Counted from the first letter of the stretch, positions 26,743 to 36,230 are shown. The stretch is 64,000 nucleotides of DNA from Balneolaceae bacterium (GCA_009711805.1 VEMX01000007.1:79489-143488), one strand, 5' to 3'. Program-made: numbers and translations. The notes: generated by a model from the letters alone, not told the origin.

Positions 26743-27880
26743 ACCTGGCTTTGATTATTCCGAGCGTGTACTTCAGTGGATTTGGGAACAGTTACTGTTT
26801 AATCCACGCCAGCTAACAACTACTTGTGGAAAGAGTGTACAGATTATTCATCAGGGAATATCCAATCGCACAGATGGTCCCGATTTTAAGAGAGCCGCCC
26901 TTGTTATTGATGATATTGAGTGGCATGGAGATGTTGAACTTCACACCCTCTCCGGAAACTGGAATCAACACGGGCATGCAGTGGATCCTAACTTCAATAC
27001 CGTAATACTGCATGTGGTGGCAGAGCCTGAGCCCGCTCCGGTACAATGTGCCAACGGGAACATCCCCTACACGCTGAATCTTCTCCCATACATAAAAGCT
27101 GAATTCCGCCCATTCCTTAAAAACAGAGATCACACTTCGGGACTTCCCTGCGGTTCCGGGCTATCGTTTATATCTGAAGACGCCTTCAGAAAACAAATTA
27201 CCAAAGCACACCAGGAATATTTTGACCATAAGTCCGATGCCTTTATCCATTTTTACGATCCGGAACTACTGCCCAGCCAATCCTGGAAACAGGCCCTGAT
27301 TATTTCCCTGTTCGACGGTCTGGGCATTCCGCATAACCGGGGAGCCATGCGTGAAATAGCCGGCACCTTACTATCAGGCATGCCGGGCTCTCTGGGTGAA
27401 ACTATTCAAACGGCGATGCAGGCAGCATCAAAAGCACACTGGAAGCTGAAATCGGTGCGCCCGGCCAGTCATCCCCGCAGAAGGGTTCAACAAGCAGCAC
27501 GTTTGGCCTATTGGATTAACCGGACTGATTTTGCCGACTTTCTAAATCCGCATCCCCAACAAGGCTGGACTCAATTATTGACGCAGGCAAAGATCTCTCA
27601 AAGCGGGCATTTTAAAATTTTATATGGCACTGTTTTTCTCCCTGCGCTCTATATTTTAGGGAATTTGTATGCCTCTGATACCATTTCTGAAGCTGCGTAT
27701 TCGGCGTGGCTCTCCCTCAAATCTCCTATCCCCAAAGAGGTGATATCATTGTTTAATACCCTTTCAGTGGATAAATCTGATTTCAGGAATAAACTCGGTG
27801 CCGTCTATCAATTACGCAGCTACTGTAAGCCGGGCAGATGTTCAGAATGCTTTGTACTAAAAAAAGCAATTCAGTCTTGA
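26732..27880 (+). CDS. DUF2851 family protein
   Basis: A 382-residue cytoplasmic protein of a family frequent in Bacteroidota. Characteristic segments are ERVLQWIWEQLLFNP, VQIIHQGISNRTDGPDFKRA, and WHGDVELHTLSGNWNQHGHAVDPNFNTVILHVV. A late Cys motif (CKPGRCSECFVL) may bind metal. The D and E around GPDFKRA and WHGDVELH resemble a nuclease-type acidic centre, but that is only a suggestion; the function is unknown. The start at 26732 overlaps the ytxH stop. Confidence 0.82.
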   Translation: MTPKPGFDYSERVLQWIWEQLLFNPRQLTTTCGKSVQIIHQGISNRTDGPDFKRAALVIDDIEWHGDVELHTLSGNWNQHGHAVDPNFNTVILHVVAEPEPAPVQCANGNIPYTLNLLPYIKAEFRPFLKNRDHTSGLPCGSGLSFISEDAFRKQITKAHQEYFDHKSDAFIHFYDPELLPSQSWKQALIISLFDGLGIPHNRGAMREIAGTLLSGMPGSLGETIQTAMQAASKAHWKLKSVRPASHPRRRVQQAARLAYWINRTDFADFLNPHPQQGWTQLLTQAKISQSGHFKILYGTVFLPALYILGNLYASDTISEAAYSAWLSLKSPIPKEVISLFNTLSVDKSDFRNKLGAVYQLRSYCKPGRCSECFVLKKAIQS

Positions 27881-27907
27881 TTGATTTTAAAGTGATTTCT
27901 ATCTTTG
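27877..27907 (+). promoter_or_regulatory. tRNA-Gln promoter, Bacteroidota type
   Basis: TTG at 27877-27879 and TATCTTTG at 27900-27907 (TAnnTTTG) are separated by 20 nt, close to the usual spacing, and the -7 box ends 24 nt before the mature tRNA 5' end. This is the best-formed promoter in the window. Confidence 0.6.
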
Positions 27908-27931
27908 GGGTCTGTCAACGACATGGATTAT

Positions 27932-28002
27932 TGCCCGGTCGTCTAATGGCAGGACAGCTGGTTTTGGTCCAGTCAGTGGGGGTTCGAATCCTCCCCGGGC
28001 AA
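27932..28002 (+). tRNA. tRNA-Gln (anticodon UUG)
   Basis: A 71-nt cloverleaf folds by hand: acceptor TGCCCGG/CCGGGCA, D stem GTC/GAC, anticodon stem GCTGG/CCAGT around loop TTTTGGT (anticodon TTG), T arm GGGGG-TTCGAAT-CCTCC with one G-T pair, discriminator A. CCA is not encoded. The gene stands alone between the DUF2851 gene and prs, with its own promoter and terminator. Confidence 0.97.
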
Positions 28003-28014
28003 CACAAAATTATA

Positions 28015-28041
28015 AAGGATGACTGAAGAGCCATCCTTTTT
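28015..28041 (+). terminator. Rho-independent terminator after tRNA-Gln
   Basis: AAGGATG (28015-28021) pairs with CATCCTT (28032-28038) across a 10-nt loop and runs into Ts. It ends 39 nt before the prs start, so prs transcripts need read-through or a separate start. Confidence 0.7.
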
Positions 28042-28079
28042 GTTTATAAACACCGAACCGAAGGCCTAATTAATTAACA

Positions 28080-29012
28080 TTGGATACTCCTCTCGCGATA
28101 TTCTCAGGAACAAGTAATCCTGCATTAGCACGAGCCATTGCTGAGAACTACGGCACTACGCTGGGTGAAGTCACGATTAAGAAATTTTCTGACGGTGAGC
28201 TTTATGTAAAGTATGAACAAAGCATTCGCGGAGAGGATATTTTTGTCATTCAGTCTACTCCGCCTCCCGGAGATAATATTATGGAGCTGCTGCTTTTGCT
28301 GGATGCTGCTAAGAGAGCATCGGTGAAAAGAGTAACGGCTGTAATTCCGTATTTTGGCTATGCACGCCAGGACCGGAAAGACCAACCCCGGGTTTCTATC
28401 GGCTCTAAGCTGATGGCAAACTTACTGGTGAAAGCCGGAGCAGACCGAGTTTTAACAATGGACCTTCATGCAGCCCAAATTCAAGGCTTTTTTGATATCC
28501 CTTTGGATCACCTGTATGCGAGCAGGGCTTTTATTGATCATTTTACTTCTAACCCAATCGAGAACCTTGTGGTTGTTGCACCGGATGTTGGAAGTTTAAA
28601 AATGGCCCGTGCATACTCTAAGAAACTGGGAGCCAGTCTTGCTTTTATTGATAAGCGAAGACCCAAGGCAAACGAATCTGAGATCATGAACCTGATCGGT
28701 GAGGTAGAGGGAAAGAATGTGTTGATTGTCGACGACTTAATCGACACAGCCGGAACACTTACAAATGCAGCATCAGCGCTTAAAGATCGAGGCGCTTTGA
28801 ATATTATTGCAACATGTACCCACCCGATACTATCGGGACCGGCATTTCAGCGAATTGAAGATTCGCCGATTGATGAACTATTGGTAACGGATACGGTATC
28901 GCTTCGTCAGCCTTCTGACAAAATTAAGGTATTAAGTATTGCAAATATTTTTGCCGAAGCTATACAACGCATCCACACCAATGACACTATTAGTGCACTT
29001 TTTGATAATTAA
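28080..29012 (+). CDS. prs: Ribose-phosphate pyrophosphokinase (PRPP synthase)
   Basis: Makes PRPP from ribose 5-phosphate and ATP for nucleotide, histidine and tryptophan synthesis. 310 residues, normal for class I. Visible: SDGELYVK near 37-44, PYFGYARQDRK (90-100), DLHAAQIQGFF (128-138), and the PRPP-binding loop VDDLIDTAGT (217-226). The start is TTG at 28080; no suitable ATG fits the family N-terminus. The order prs-rplY-pth is a conserved bacterial arrangement. PRPP from this enzyme also feeds the orotate steps just before pyrF at 42 kb. Confidence 0.96.
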   Translation: MDTPLAIFSGTSNPALARAIAENYGTTLGEVTIKKFSDGELYVKYEQSIRGEDIFVIQSTPPPGDNIMELLLLLDAAKRASVKRVTAVIPYFGYARQDRKDQPRVSIGSKLMANLLVKAGADRVLTMDLHAAQIQGFFDIPLDHLYASRAFIDHFTSNPIENLVVVAPDVGSLKMARAYSKKLGASLAFIDKRRPKANESEIMNLIGEVEGKNVLIVDDLIDTAGTLTNAASALKDRGALNIIATCTHPILSGPAFQRIEDSPIDELLVTDTVSLRQPSDKIKVLSIANIFAEAIQRIHTNDTISALFDN

Positions 29013-29032
29013 TTGACTAAGGTAAACGCATT

Positions 29033-29746
29033 ATGGCACAGCCAGAATTAGTAAAAATTGACGGTACACCAAGAGAACTTAGCCGACAAGCTAACAAAGC
29101 TCTTCGGGAAGAATTTAGAGTTCCTGCGGTTCTATACGGACCAAAAATTGAAGAGAATGTACACTTTTCAATAGATGAGTTAGAGCTGGAGAAAATTCTT
29201 CGCAGTGCTCAAACTAAACTGCAGGAGTTAACAGTTGATGGTAAAACCTACAAGACACTGCTTAAAAAAACTGAATTTGATCCGGTTACCGATCGTCCGC
29301 TTCATGCCGATTTTTACGTGCTTGCGGATGACCACAAAGTAACCCTGCGTGTTCCGGTTAAAATTACCGGTAATGCCAAAGGAGTTGTTGAAAGTGGCGG
29401 CCGGGTATTTCAGCCTATGAACTTTGTACGTATTCGGGTTCTGCCGGAAAATATACCAGCTGTATTTAAACTGGATATTACCGACCTCGATATAGGTAAC
29501 TCACTGCATATTTCAGACATTGAACTGGAAGGCATTATCCCACTGGATGATCTCAGCAGAACTATTATAACCATTCGTCCACCAAAAGGAGCCGACTTCC
29601 TCGAAAATCTCGTTTCTGGTCTTACAGAAGACGAGCCGGTTGAAGCTGTTGCTGAAGACGAACTTGCTGAAGGGGAAGAAGCCGCTGAAGGTGAAGAGCC
29701 GGAAGAAGGTGAAGAAGCCGCTGAAGGTGAACAGGACACCGAATAA
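29033..29746 (+). CDS. rplY: Large ribosomal subunit protein bL25 (CTC/TL5 type)
   Basis: Binds 5S rRNA. 237 residues in two parts plus tail: the N-terminal L25 domain (about 1-92, with REEFRVPAVLYGPK), the C-terminal TL5/CTC barrel (about 95-185, with ADFYVLADDHKVTLRVPVK and VRIRVLPENIP), and an extended acidic tail (about 195-237) of repeated Glu-Gly-Glu-Glu-Ala units. Such acidic tails occur in several long L25 proteins. It lies 20 bp after prs and 35 bp before pth. Confidence 0.95.
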   Translation: MAQPELVKIDGTPRELSRQANKALREEFRVPAVLYGPKIEENVHFSIDELELEKILRSAQTKLQELTVDGKTYKTLLKKTEFDPVTDRPLHADFYVLADDHKVTLRVPVKITGNAKGVVESGGRVFQPMNFVRIRVLPENIPAVFKLDITDLDIGNSLHISDIELEGIIPLDDLSRTIITIRPPKGADFLENLVSGLTEDEPVEAVAEDELAEGEEAAEGEEPEEGEEAAEGEQDTE

Positions 29747-29781
29747 TATCTATCAACCTCTAACCGTGGCAACTGTTTGAT

Positions 29782-30339
29782 ATGTCCATCATTGTTGGAT
29801 TAGGAAATATTGGACAGAAGTACCAAGGTACACGCCACAATATTGGTTTCGATATTGTAGACTTACTATCCGATACTATATCTGCATCATTTGGCCCGGC
29901 TAACGGGCCATTTGACGTTGCAGAGGGCCGTCATCGCGGACGGAAAGTGATTCTGGTTAAACCTACTACATATATGAACAGGAGTGGTATTGCCGTTCGC
30001 AAGGCACTCGCAAAATATAAGGCAGATCGTAACGACTGCCTTATTGTGTATGATGACCTGAACCTTCCTGTAGGTGACATCCGCCTCAGAAGTACCGGAA
30101 GCCATGGAGGGCACAACGGCATTGCCAGTATCATTGAACAGCTTGGCAGCCGGGACTTTCCCCGACTTCGTTTTGGGATTGGGAATGACTATCCCAAAGG
30201 CAAGCAAGTTGACTTTGTTTTATCCGGCTTTAAGAAATCAGAAATACAATATGTTGAAGACGGGATGCAAAAAGCCCATGATGCAGCTCTCAACTTTGTA
30301 AGAGACGGCATCAACAAAACGATGAACTACTTTAATTAA
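29782..30339 (+). CDS. pth: Peptidyl-tRNA hydrolase
   Basis: Releases tRNA from peptidyl-tRNA dropped by ribosomes. 185 residues, standard length. N9 and H19 fall in GLGNIGQKYQGTRHNIGF, matching the family's catalytic Asn and His; the aspartate lies in IVYDDLNLPVG, and the substrate loop GSHGGHNGIASI and FPRLRFGIG follow. It is the third gene of prs-rplY-pth. An imperfect hairpin (about 30353-30370) lies before hppA, too weak to call a terminator. Confidence 0.96.
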   Translation: MSIIVGLGNIGQKYQGTRHNIGFDIVDLLSDTISASFGPANGPFDVAEGRHRGRKVILVKPTTYMNRSGIAVRKALAKYKADRNDCLIVYDDLNLPVGDIRLRSTGSHGGHNGIASIIEQLGSRDFPRLRFGIGNDYPKGKQVDFVLSGFKKSEIQYVEDGMQKAHDAALNFVRDGINKTMNYFN

Positions 30340-30396
30340 TTACACAGATCAAGCCTTACGGGCATAAGCTAATTATAAACTAACGCAATCGGAATT

Positions 30397-32580
30397 ATGC
30401 AAACAATCACATACTTAGTACCGGTGGCAGGGGTAATCGCACTCTTGTACACGTTTTTTAAAACTTCATGGGTTACCAAGCAAGAAGTTGGAACCGAAAA
30501 AATGAAGCGCATCAGCAAGCATATTGCTCGTGGTGCTATGGCTTTCCTCAAAGCTGAATACAAAGTTCTTTCCATTTTCGTAGCTGTTGTGGCTATAATT
30601 CTTGCAGTCAGTGCTGATCCCGCTACATCAAGCTGGATGGTTGCGATCTCATTTGTATTTGGAGCCTTCTGTTCTGGTTTGGCTGGTTTCCTCGGTATGA
30701 AAGTTGCCACCAAAGCGAACGTTCGTACTACAAACGCCGCACGTACCAGCCTGGGCAAGGGACTTGAAGTTGCTTTTGCCGGTGGTTCTGTAATGGGTCT
30801 TGGCGTTGTTGGCCTGGGTGTTTTAGGATTGAGTTTATTGTTCATACTGTTTGGTGAGCTCTTCGGCCTCGAAGGTCCTGCTGCAGTAAACAAAGTATTA
30901 GCTATTGTTACCGGCTTTTCTTTTGGAGCTTCTTCTATTGCACTTTTTGCACGTGTGGGTGGAGGTATCTACACTAAAGCAGCCGATGTTGGAGCTGACC
31001 TTGTAGGTAAAGTTGAAGCAGGTATACCGGAAGATCATCCGCTGAATCCTGCTACTATTGCTGATAACGTTGGAGATAATGTAGGTGACGTTGCCGGTAT
31101 GGGCGCCGACCTTTTTGAATCATATGTAGGATCAATTATTGGTACTATGGTATTGGGTGCCGCTTTTATGACTATTCCTGAATGGACAGACGGCTTCAAT
31201 GGCCTTTCTGCGGTACTGCTTCCATTAGTACTTGCTGCAACCGGTATCCTTACTTCTATTCTTGGCACCTTCTTTGTACGTGTTAAAGAAGGCGGAAATC
31301 CACAAACTGCACTAAACATTGGTGAGTTTGCTTCTGCATTTGTAATGCTGGTCGCTTCTTTTTTCATCATCCGGTGGATGTTGCCTGCCGAATGGACTTT
31401 TGATGGCCAAACCCTGACTTCCCTTGGAGTATTCTGGGCTACTATTTTTGGTCTTGCAGCCGGCCTGTTGATCGGATTGATTACCGAGCATTACACAGGT
31501 ACCGGCACTCGCCCTGTTTGGTCTATTGTTAAGCAGTCTGTTACCGGATCTGCCACAAACATCATTGCCGGACTTGGAGTGGGTATGATCTCAACCGCTA
31601 TTCCGATTATCATTATTGCGGCTGCTATTATTGGAGCGCATCACTTTGCAGGTTTGTACGGTATTGCTATTGCTGCTGTAGGGATGCTCTCAAATACAGG
31701 TATTCAACTGGCCGTTGATGCTTACGGACCGATCTCTGATAACGCTGGTGGTATCGCTGAAATGGCGGAACTCGAGCCTGAGGTTCGGGAACGTACCGAC
31801 AAGCTGGATGCGGTAGGTAATACAACAGCCGCTATCGGTAAAGGGTTTGCGATTGGTTCTGCCGCTCTTACCGCTCTAGCCCTTTTTGCTGCTTTCATTA
31901 CCGCTTACAATGCAACTCACGCTACCCCGCTAACAGGTATTGATGTAACACAGCCCACGGTTATGGCTGCTCTTTTTGTAGGGGCAATGCTTCCATTCTT
32001 ATTCTCTGCTCTTTCTATGCAGGCTGTAGGCCGTGCTGCCATGAGCATGATTGAAGAAGTGCGGCGCCAGTTCAAAGATATTCCTGAACTGACTGAAGCA
32101 CTTGGTGCAATGAACCGAAACGAAGGTAAAAAACTTGAAGATTGGTCTGATGAAGACCGCACCACCTTTGAAGCTGCGGATGGTAAAGCTGAATATGAAA
32201 AATGTGTGGCTATTTCTACTCAGGCTTCTATTCGTGAAATGATTCTCCCAGGACTCCTGGCGGTAATTGTACCGGTACTATTTGGATTTATAGGTGGCCC
32301 GGAGATGCTGGGCGGTCTGCTTGCGGGTGTAACTGCAGCGGGTGTACTGATGGCCCTCTTCCAATCTAATGCCGGTGGTGCATGGGATAACGCCAAAAAA
32401 ATGATTGAAGAAGGTGTGACCATCAACGGCGTTGAGTATGGAAAAGGTTCTGAGCCTCACAAAGCCGGTGTGGTTGGTGATACCGTAGGTGATCCTTTCA
32501 AGGACACTTCAGGCCCTTCACTCAACATCCTGCTTAAGCTGATGTCAGTAGTAGCTCTTGTAATTGCTACCATGATCTAA
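30397..32580 (+). CDS. hppA: Membrane-bound ion-pumping pyrophosphatase, K+-dependent type
   Basis: Integral membrane pump (about 16 helices, 727 residues) that couples pyrophosphate hydrolysis to H+ or Na+ export. The pyrophosphate site [11 protein letters not shown] begins at D197, followed by [25 protein letters not shown]; late Asp-rich loops include [19 protein letters not shown]. In [10 protein letters not shown] (474-483) the residues A478 and G481 replace the Lys and Thr of K+-independent enzymes, so this should be the K+-dependent class. Whether it pumps Na+ or H+ cannot be read by eye. It follows pth by 57 bp and ends at a strong terminator. Confidence 0.95.
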   Translation: MQTITYLVPVAGVIALLYTFFKTSWVTKQEVGTEKMKRISKHIARGAMAFLKAEYKVLSIFVAVVAIILAVSADPATSSWMVAISFVFGAFCSGLAGFLGMKVATKANVRTTNAARTSLGKGLEVAFAGGSVMGLGVVGLGVLGLSLLFILFGELFGLEGPAAVNKVLAIVTGFSFGASSIALFARVGGGIYTKAADVGADLVGKVEAGIPEDHPLNPATIADNVGDNVGDVAGMGADLFESYVGSIIGTMVLGAAFMTIPEWTDGFNGLSAVLLPLVLAATGILTSILGTFFVRVKEGGNPQTALNIGEFASAFVMLVASFFIIRWMLPAEWTFDGQTLTSLGVFWATIFGLAAGLLIGLITEHYTGTGTRPVWSIVKQSVTGSATNIIAGLGVGMISTAIPIIIIAAAIIGAHHFAGLYGIAIAAVGMLSNTGIQLAVDAYGPISDNAGGIAEMAELEPEVRERTDKLDAVGNTTAAIGKGFAIGSAALTALALFAAFITAYNATHATPLTGIDVTQPTVMAALFVGAMLPFLFSALSMQAVGRAAMSMIEEVRRQFKDIPELTEALGAMNRNEGKKLEDWSDEDRTTFEAADGKAEYEKCVAISTQASIREMILPGLLAVIVPVLFGFIGGPEMLGGLLAGVTAAGVLMALFQSNAGGAWDNAKKMIEEGVTINGVEYGKGSEPHKAGVVGDTVGDPFKDTSGPSLNILLKLMSVVALVIATMI

Positions 32581-32604
32581 GCTAAACAAGTTTGTATATT
32601 CCAG

Positions 32605-32639
32605 GCCCCGGACTTCGCAATGAAGTGTGGGGCTTTTTT
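32605..32639 (+). terminator. Rho-independent terminator after hppA
   Basis: GCCCC...GGGGC with an inner ACTTC/GAAGT stem and a 5-nt loop, followed by TTTTTT (32634-32639), 24 bp after the hppA stop. Confidence 0.85.
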
Positions 32640-32836
32640 GTTTAAAGTATTGATCATAATTAACCGTGAAATGAGTTATCCCGAGTGTATCAAAATAAGA
32701 ACCGAGAGCAAATCTTTAACACGAGGCATCTCCAAATAGAGGATATACACCTTTTTTGAAATCCTTCGCGAATCAATCCAGAACTTCTTTAATTACATTG
32801 CACTCAGGACGACACCCCAATAAAAGCACCTATTCT

Positions 32837-33511
32837 ATGGCATCACCTACCGATATTTTCAAACTCTTTTTTCACCACGATATGCGGCTGGACAAACTGG
32901 CCAAAAGAAACGCTAACCGAACAAAAGAAGAAGTGGAAGCCACCCTGGCTGATTTCATGAAGCCCGATCCCACCTATTCCAAATTCTACCTTACCGGAAC
33001 CGACCTGGCTAATGAACGCTTTGGGTTAAACACCCTCACTCATTATCAACAGGTGTTATCTGCGCTGGAGCAAGCTTTTGACAGTGTCTCTTATTTTACT
33101 GCTAAACAGAAGTATAACTCCCTGAACGAAGCTATACCGGCATTAGAACTGGGTGAAGTTGTAGTACTGGCAAAAAGTGATACCATAGATTTCGATGTCT
33201 CAACCATTCATATTGACACTAACTCCAATGTGGGGCACTTCAAAAGCGAGTTAAAGGAAGCTCTTGAACAAGAGCTGATTGTGGTATATAAAGAACAGGC
33301 CAAAGACGGCTTCGACCTGCATATCTTCTCTAAGAAAAATATCTACCGTGATATGTTTTTCCCCTTGCAGGAACTTGTGCCTGATGCTTTTCGCTTCTTC
33401 AGTATCAATGGCAAAAAATTCAGGTCCGAGCGGCACTTCTACTTCGAAACCTGGGCGCTCCACAAACCCCCGCATGGCTTTGAAGAAGTCTTTCCCGAGT
33501 CAGTTCTCTAA
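32837..33511 (+). CDS. Hypothetical protein
   Basis: A 224-residue soluble protein without signal peptide or membrane helix. The start MASPTDIFKLFFHHDMRLDKLAKRNANR is followed by mixed alpha/beta sequence with a C-terminal aromatic and basic stretch (FRFFSINGKKFRSERHFYFETW). I do not recognise a family. An in-frame TTG at 32756 would add 27 residues of low complexity; the ATG at 32837 is preferred. It stands alone between the hppA terminator and the feo operon. Confidence 0.7.
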   Translation: MASPTDIFKLFFHHDMRLDKLAKRNANRTKEEVEATLADFMKPDPTYSKFYLTGTDLANERFGLNTLTHYQQVLSALEQAFDSVSYFTAKQKYNSLNEAIPALELGEVVVLAKSDTIDFDVSTIHIDTNSNVGHFKSELKEALEQELIVVYKEQAKDGFDLHIFSKKNIYRDMFFPLQELVPDAFRFFSINGKKFRSERHFYFETWALHKPPHGFEEVFPESVL

Positions 33512-33575
33512 ATAAAAATGCATCTCATAACCTGCTCCACTGTTCTTCATAAAACATTCATATTACATCTTTTTA

Positions 33576-33592
33576 TTTAGACTGTGTTTAAA
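33576..33592 (+). promoter_or_regulatory. Candidate DtxR/MntR-type operator before the feo operon
   Basis: TTTAGAC-TGT-GTTTAAA is a 7+3+7 palindrome with one mismatch (GTTTAAA against ideal GTCTAAA). Metal-responsive DtxR/MntR-family repressors bind boxes with TTTAG..CTAAA arms. It ends 23 nt before the first feoA ATG, where a repressor would block transcription or initiation. No regulator gene is visible in the window. Confidence 0.45.
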
Positions 33593-33615
33593 TAATTATT
33601 TATCTTACCGGGGTC

Positions 33616-33837
33616 ATGTTGAAACCAATCATAAATACCAAAAAAGGGGAACAGTTTGCCATCCAGTGTTTGGGTTGCAGCTGCGAAGAAGCCTGCCAGC
33701 TACAACAGCTGGGATGTGTTGAAGGAGTAACCGGGAAAGTCATCTCCAATTATTCGCGTGTAATCCTGGAAATAGGAAATACCCGGCTGGCCATCAGTAA
33801 AGATTTGGCCAAATCTATTCTGGTCACTACAACTTAA
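33616..33837 (+). CDS. feoA: FeoA-like protein with cysteine-rich insertion
   Basis: A 73-residue SH3-like FeoA-family protein. The C-terminal half follows the FeoA pattern (LGCVEGVTGKVISNYSRVILEIGNTRLAISKDLAKSILV). The N-terminal half is unusual: C18, C21, C23, C27 and C34 lie within 17 residues (QCLGCSCEEACQLQQLGC), where ordinary FeoA has none. Such clustering could bind iron or an Fe-S centre; this is inference. It is the first gene of the iron uptake operon, 15 bp before the second feoA. Confidence 0.82.
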   Translation: MLKPIINTKKGEQFAIQCLGCSCEEACQLQQLGCVEGVTGKVISNYSRVILEIGNTRLAISKDLAKSILVTTT

Positions 33838-33852
33838 TCAAGCAGAACATAT

Positions 33853-34077
33853 ATGCCGCTATTATTATCCGAAAAAACAGATCCTGGTGTTTGTCAGATT
33901 CGAAATATAACAGGCAGTAATGCTCCCCGGCTGCTCGAAATGGGTATAACCCCAGGCATTTCCATTGAAGTAATTCGCTCGGCCCCTCTTGGCTTTCCTA
34001 TCGAAATTAAACTCAGAGGCTATTCTCTTTCCCTGCGAAAGTCTGAAGCCCAATGCATAGAAATAGAGCAGAAGTGA
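33853..34077 (+). CDS. feoA: Ferrous iron transport protein A
   Basis: A 74-residue canonical FeoA: VCQIRNITGSNAPRLLEMGITPGISIEVIRSAPLGFPIEIKLRGYSLSLRKSEAQCIEI. FeoA is a small cytoplasmic SH3-like partner that supports FeoB. Its 3' end overlaps the feoB start by 25 bp, so translation is likely coupled. Confidence 0.92.
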   Translation: MPLLLSEKTDPGVCQIRNITGSNAPRLLEMGITPGISIEVIRSAPLGFPIEIKLRGYSLSLRKSEAQCIEIEQK

Positions 34078-36230
34078 ATACACAACCGGCTGATCATTCA
34101 CCTACTATTGCCTTGGTGGGAAACCCGAATACAGGAAAATCTACCATCTTTAACGGCCTTACCGGTCTGAAACAGAAAATCGCCAATTATCCGGGGGTAA
34201 CCGTAGAACGAAAAACGGGAACAGCCCGGGTGAATGGTCAGCAATATCATATTGTAGATTTACCGGGTACCTATAGCCTCAATTATACCAAGATTGATGA
34301 ACGTATTACTTACCAGGCGCTCATTGGTGAATATGAACATGAAAAAGTACCCGATCTTGTACTTATTATAGTAGACTCAAGCAACCTTGAACGCAACCTG
34401 TTTTTGGCCACCCAGCTTATGGATCTGGAAATACCGGCCATGATTGTACTTAACATGGATGACGTAGCCAGGGAAAAAGGCATCACCATCAATAAAGAAC
34501 GGATTGAAAGGAAGCTGGGGATACCCGTCCTCTCTGTTTCGGCCCACCGGAAAGAAGGGATTAAGGCCATTAAAGAAGCTATACATTCCCATGAATATAA
34601 GCGGCCGGGTCCGTTGAAATGGGAACCTCCACAACCACTCCGCAGAGCCATAGCACACCTGGTAGAAAAGTGGATTGAACCCCATACCAATCTCCCAGAC
34701 CGTTCCTATGCCATTGAAGCCCTGCGCTTGATTAGTAATAACAAGCTCCCCGATTCTTTTTACAATTTTGAAGAGGCTGAATTAGGACAAAAAGCCATAG
34801 AAGAGGCTTGCTCTATTATTGAACAGGAAGGAGGCAATCCAGTAGCTGCTGAAGTGATGGCCCGTTATGACTTCATTAACGAATGTACCCAAGACTCTGT
34901 AGAACAAGAAGAAACAGATGAGTTTAGCCTTACTGATCGTATTGATGCTGTAGCCACACACAAGGTTTTTGGACCTATTTCTTTTGTCCTCATATTGCTG
35001 GTAATGTTCCAGGCCATCTTTAGTTGGGCTACCCCTTTCATGGATATGATAGACCTGGTATTTATTGAATCCGGAAACTGGCTTTCTTCTGCTTTACCTC
35101 CCGGTATTTTGACCGACCTGCTGGTGGAAGGAGTAATTGCCGGACTTGGAGGAGTAGTTATTTTTCTACCTCAAATTATGTTTCTGTTTTTCTTTATCTA
35201 TGTGTTAGAGAGCAGTGGCTATATGGCGCGTGCCGCTTTTGTAATGGATGGCTTTATGACACGTATTGGGCTGCACGGACGTTCCGTAGTTCCCCTTATT
35301 TCAGGTTTTGCCTGTGCCATCCCCGGCATCATGGCCACGCGAAACATTGAAAACTGGCGAGACCGCATTATCACTATTATGGTACTGCCTTTTATGTCAT
35401 GTTCGGCCCGCCTGCCGGTATATGCCCTGCTGATTGCGGCTTTCATTCCCAAGACTACTGTTTTTGGATTTATAAATATGCAGGGGCTCACCTTCTTTGG
35501 GCTTTACTTTTTTGGAATTGTGATGGCCATTATTGCCGCTCTGGTTATGAACCAGTTTTTCCCGAAAGAACAGCAGAGTCCTTTCATGATGGAGTTGCCA
35601 GATTATAAAATGCCCAAATGGTCGGTGGTGTTTCATAATGTAATTGATCGTGGACGTATCTTTGTAACCGAAGCCGGAAGAATAATTATTGCCATCTCTA
35701 TTGTTCTCTGGTTCCTGGCTTCTTTTCCAAAAACAGATTTCCCGGCCGACACGCCCAGCCAGACTGAAACAGCAACATCGTCTTTCAGTCCTCAGCAAAT
35801 GCCCCAGGCGTACCAGCTAAAACACAGTTATGCCGGGCAGTTTGGCAGCTTTATAGAACCTGTAATTGAACCTTTGGGTTTTGACTGGAAAATCGGAATT
35901 GGATTACTTACCTCTTTTGCAGCCAGGGAAGTTATGGTAGGAACCCTGAATACCATTTACAGTATTGAGGATGAAAACTCGGATATAGTTACCCTCAAAC
36001 AGAAATTGATTAATGACCGTGATCCGGAAACAGGCGAAGCTGTATACTCCACAGCTACGGCGGTATCACTGATGATTTTCTTTGCCCTGGCCATGCAGTG
36101 TATGAGTACGCTGGCCATCGTCCGCAGAGAAACCAATTCCTGGAAGTGGCCACTTATCATGTTTGGCTATATGACCACCTTAGCGTATCTCTGCTCGTTC
36201 CTGGCATTTCAAATTGGAAGTTCCCTATAA
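34053..36230 (+). CDS. feoB: Ferrous iron transporter FeoB
   Basis: Inner-membrane Fe2+ transporter with a cytoplasmic G domain, 725 residues. G1 GNPNTGKS (23-30), switch I region YPGVTVERKTG, G3 DLPGTYSL, G4 NMDD. The membrane part (about 305-725) holds two Gate domains and the FeoB_C region; SGFACAIPGIMATR and the MSCSARLPVYALL cysteine segment are typical. The ATG at 34053 lies within the end of feoA. No FeoC follows; instead a small Cys-rich membrane protein does. Confidence 0.96.
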   Translation: MHRNRAEVNTQPADHSPTIALVGNPNTGKSTIFNGLTGLKQKIANYPGVTVERKTGTARVNGQQYHIVDLPGTYSLNYTKIDERITYQALIGEYEHEKVPDLVLIIVDSSNLERNLFLATQLMDLEIPAMIVLNMDDVAREKGITINKERIERKLGIPVLSVSAHRKEGIKAIKEAIHSHEYKRPGPLKWEPPQPLRRAIAHLVEKWIEPHTNLPDRSYAIEALRLISNNKLPDSFYNFEEAELGQKAIEEACSIIEQEGGNPVAAEVMARYDFINECTQDSVEQEETDEFSLTDRIDAVATHKVFGPISFVLILLVMFQAIFSWATPFMDMIDLVFIESGNWLSSALPPGILTDLLVEGVIAGLGGVVIFLPQIMFLFFFIYVLESSGYMARAAFVMDGFMTRIGLHGRSVVPLISGFACAIPGIMATRNIENWRDRIITIMVLPFMSCSARLPVYALLIAAFIPKTTVFGFINMQGLTFFGLYFFGIVMAIIAALVMNQFFPKEQQSPFMMELPDYKMPKWSVVFHNVIDRGRIFVTEAGRIIIAISIVLWFLASFPKTDFPADTPSQTETATSSFSPQQMPQAYQLKHSYAGQFGSFIEPVIEPLGFDWKIGIGLLTSFAAREVMVGTLNTIYSIEDENSDIVTLKQKLINDRDPETGEAVYSTATAVSLMIFFALAMQCMSTLAIVRRETNSWKWPLIMFGYMTTLAYLCSFLAFQIGSSL

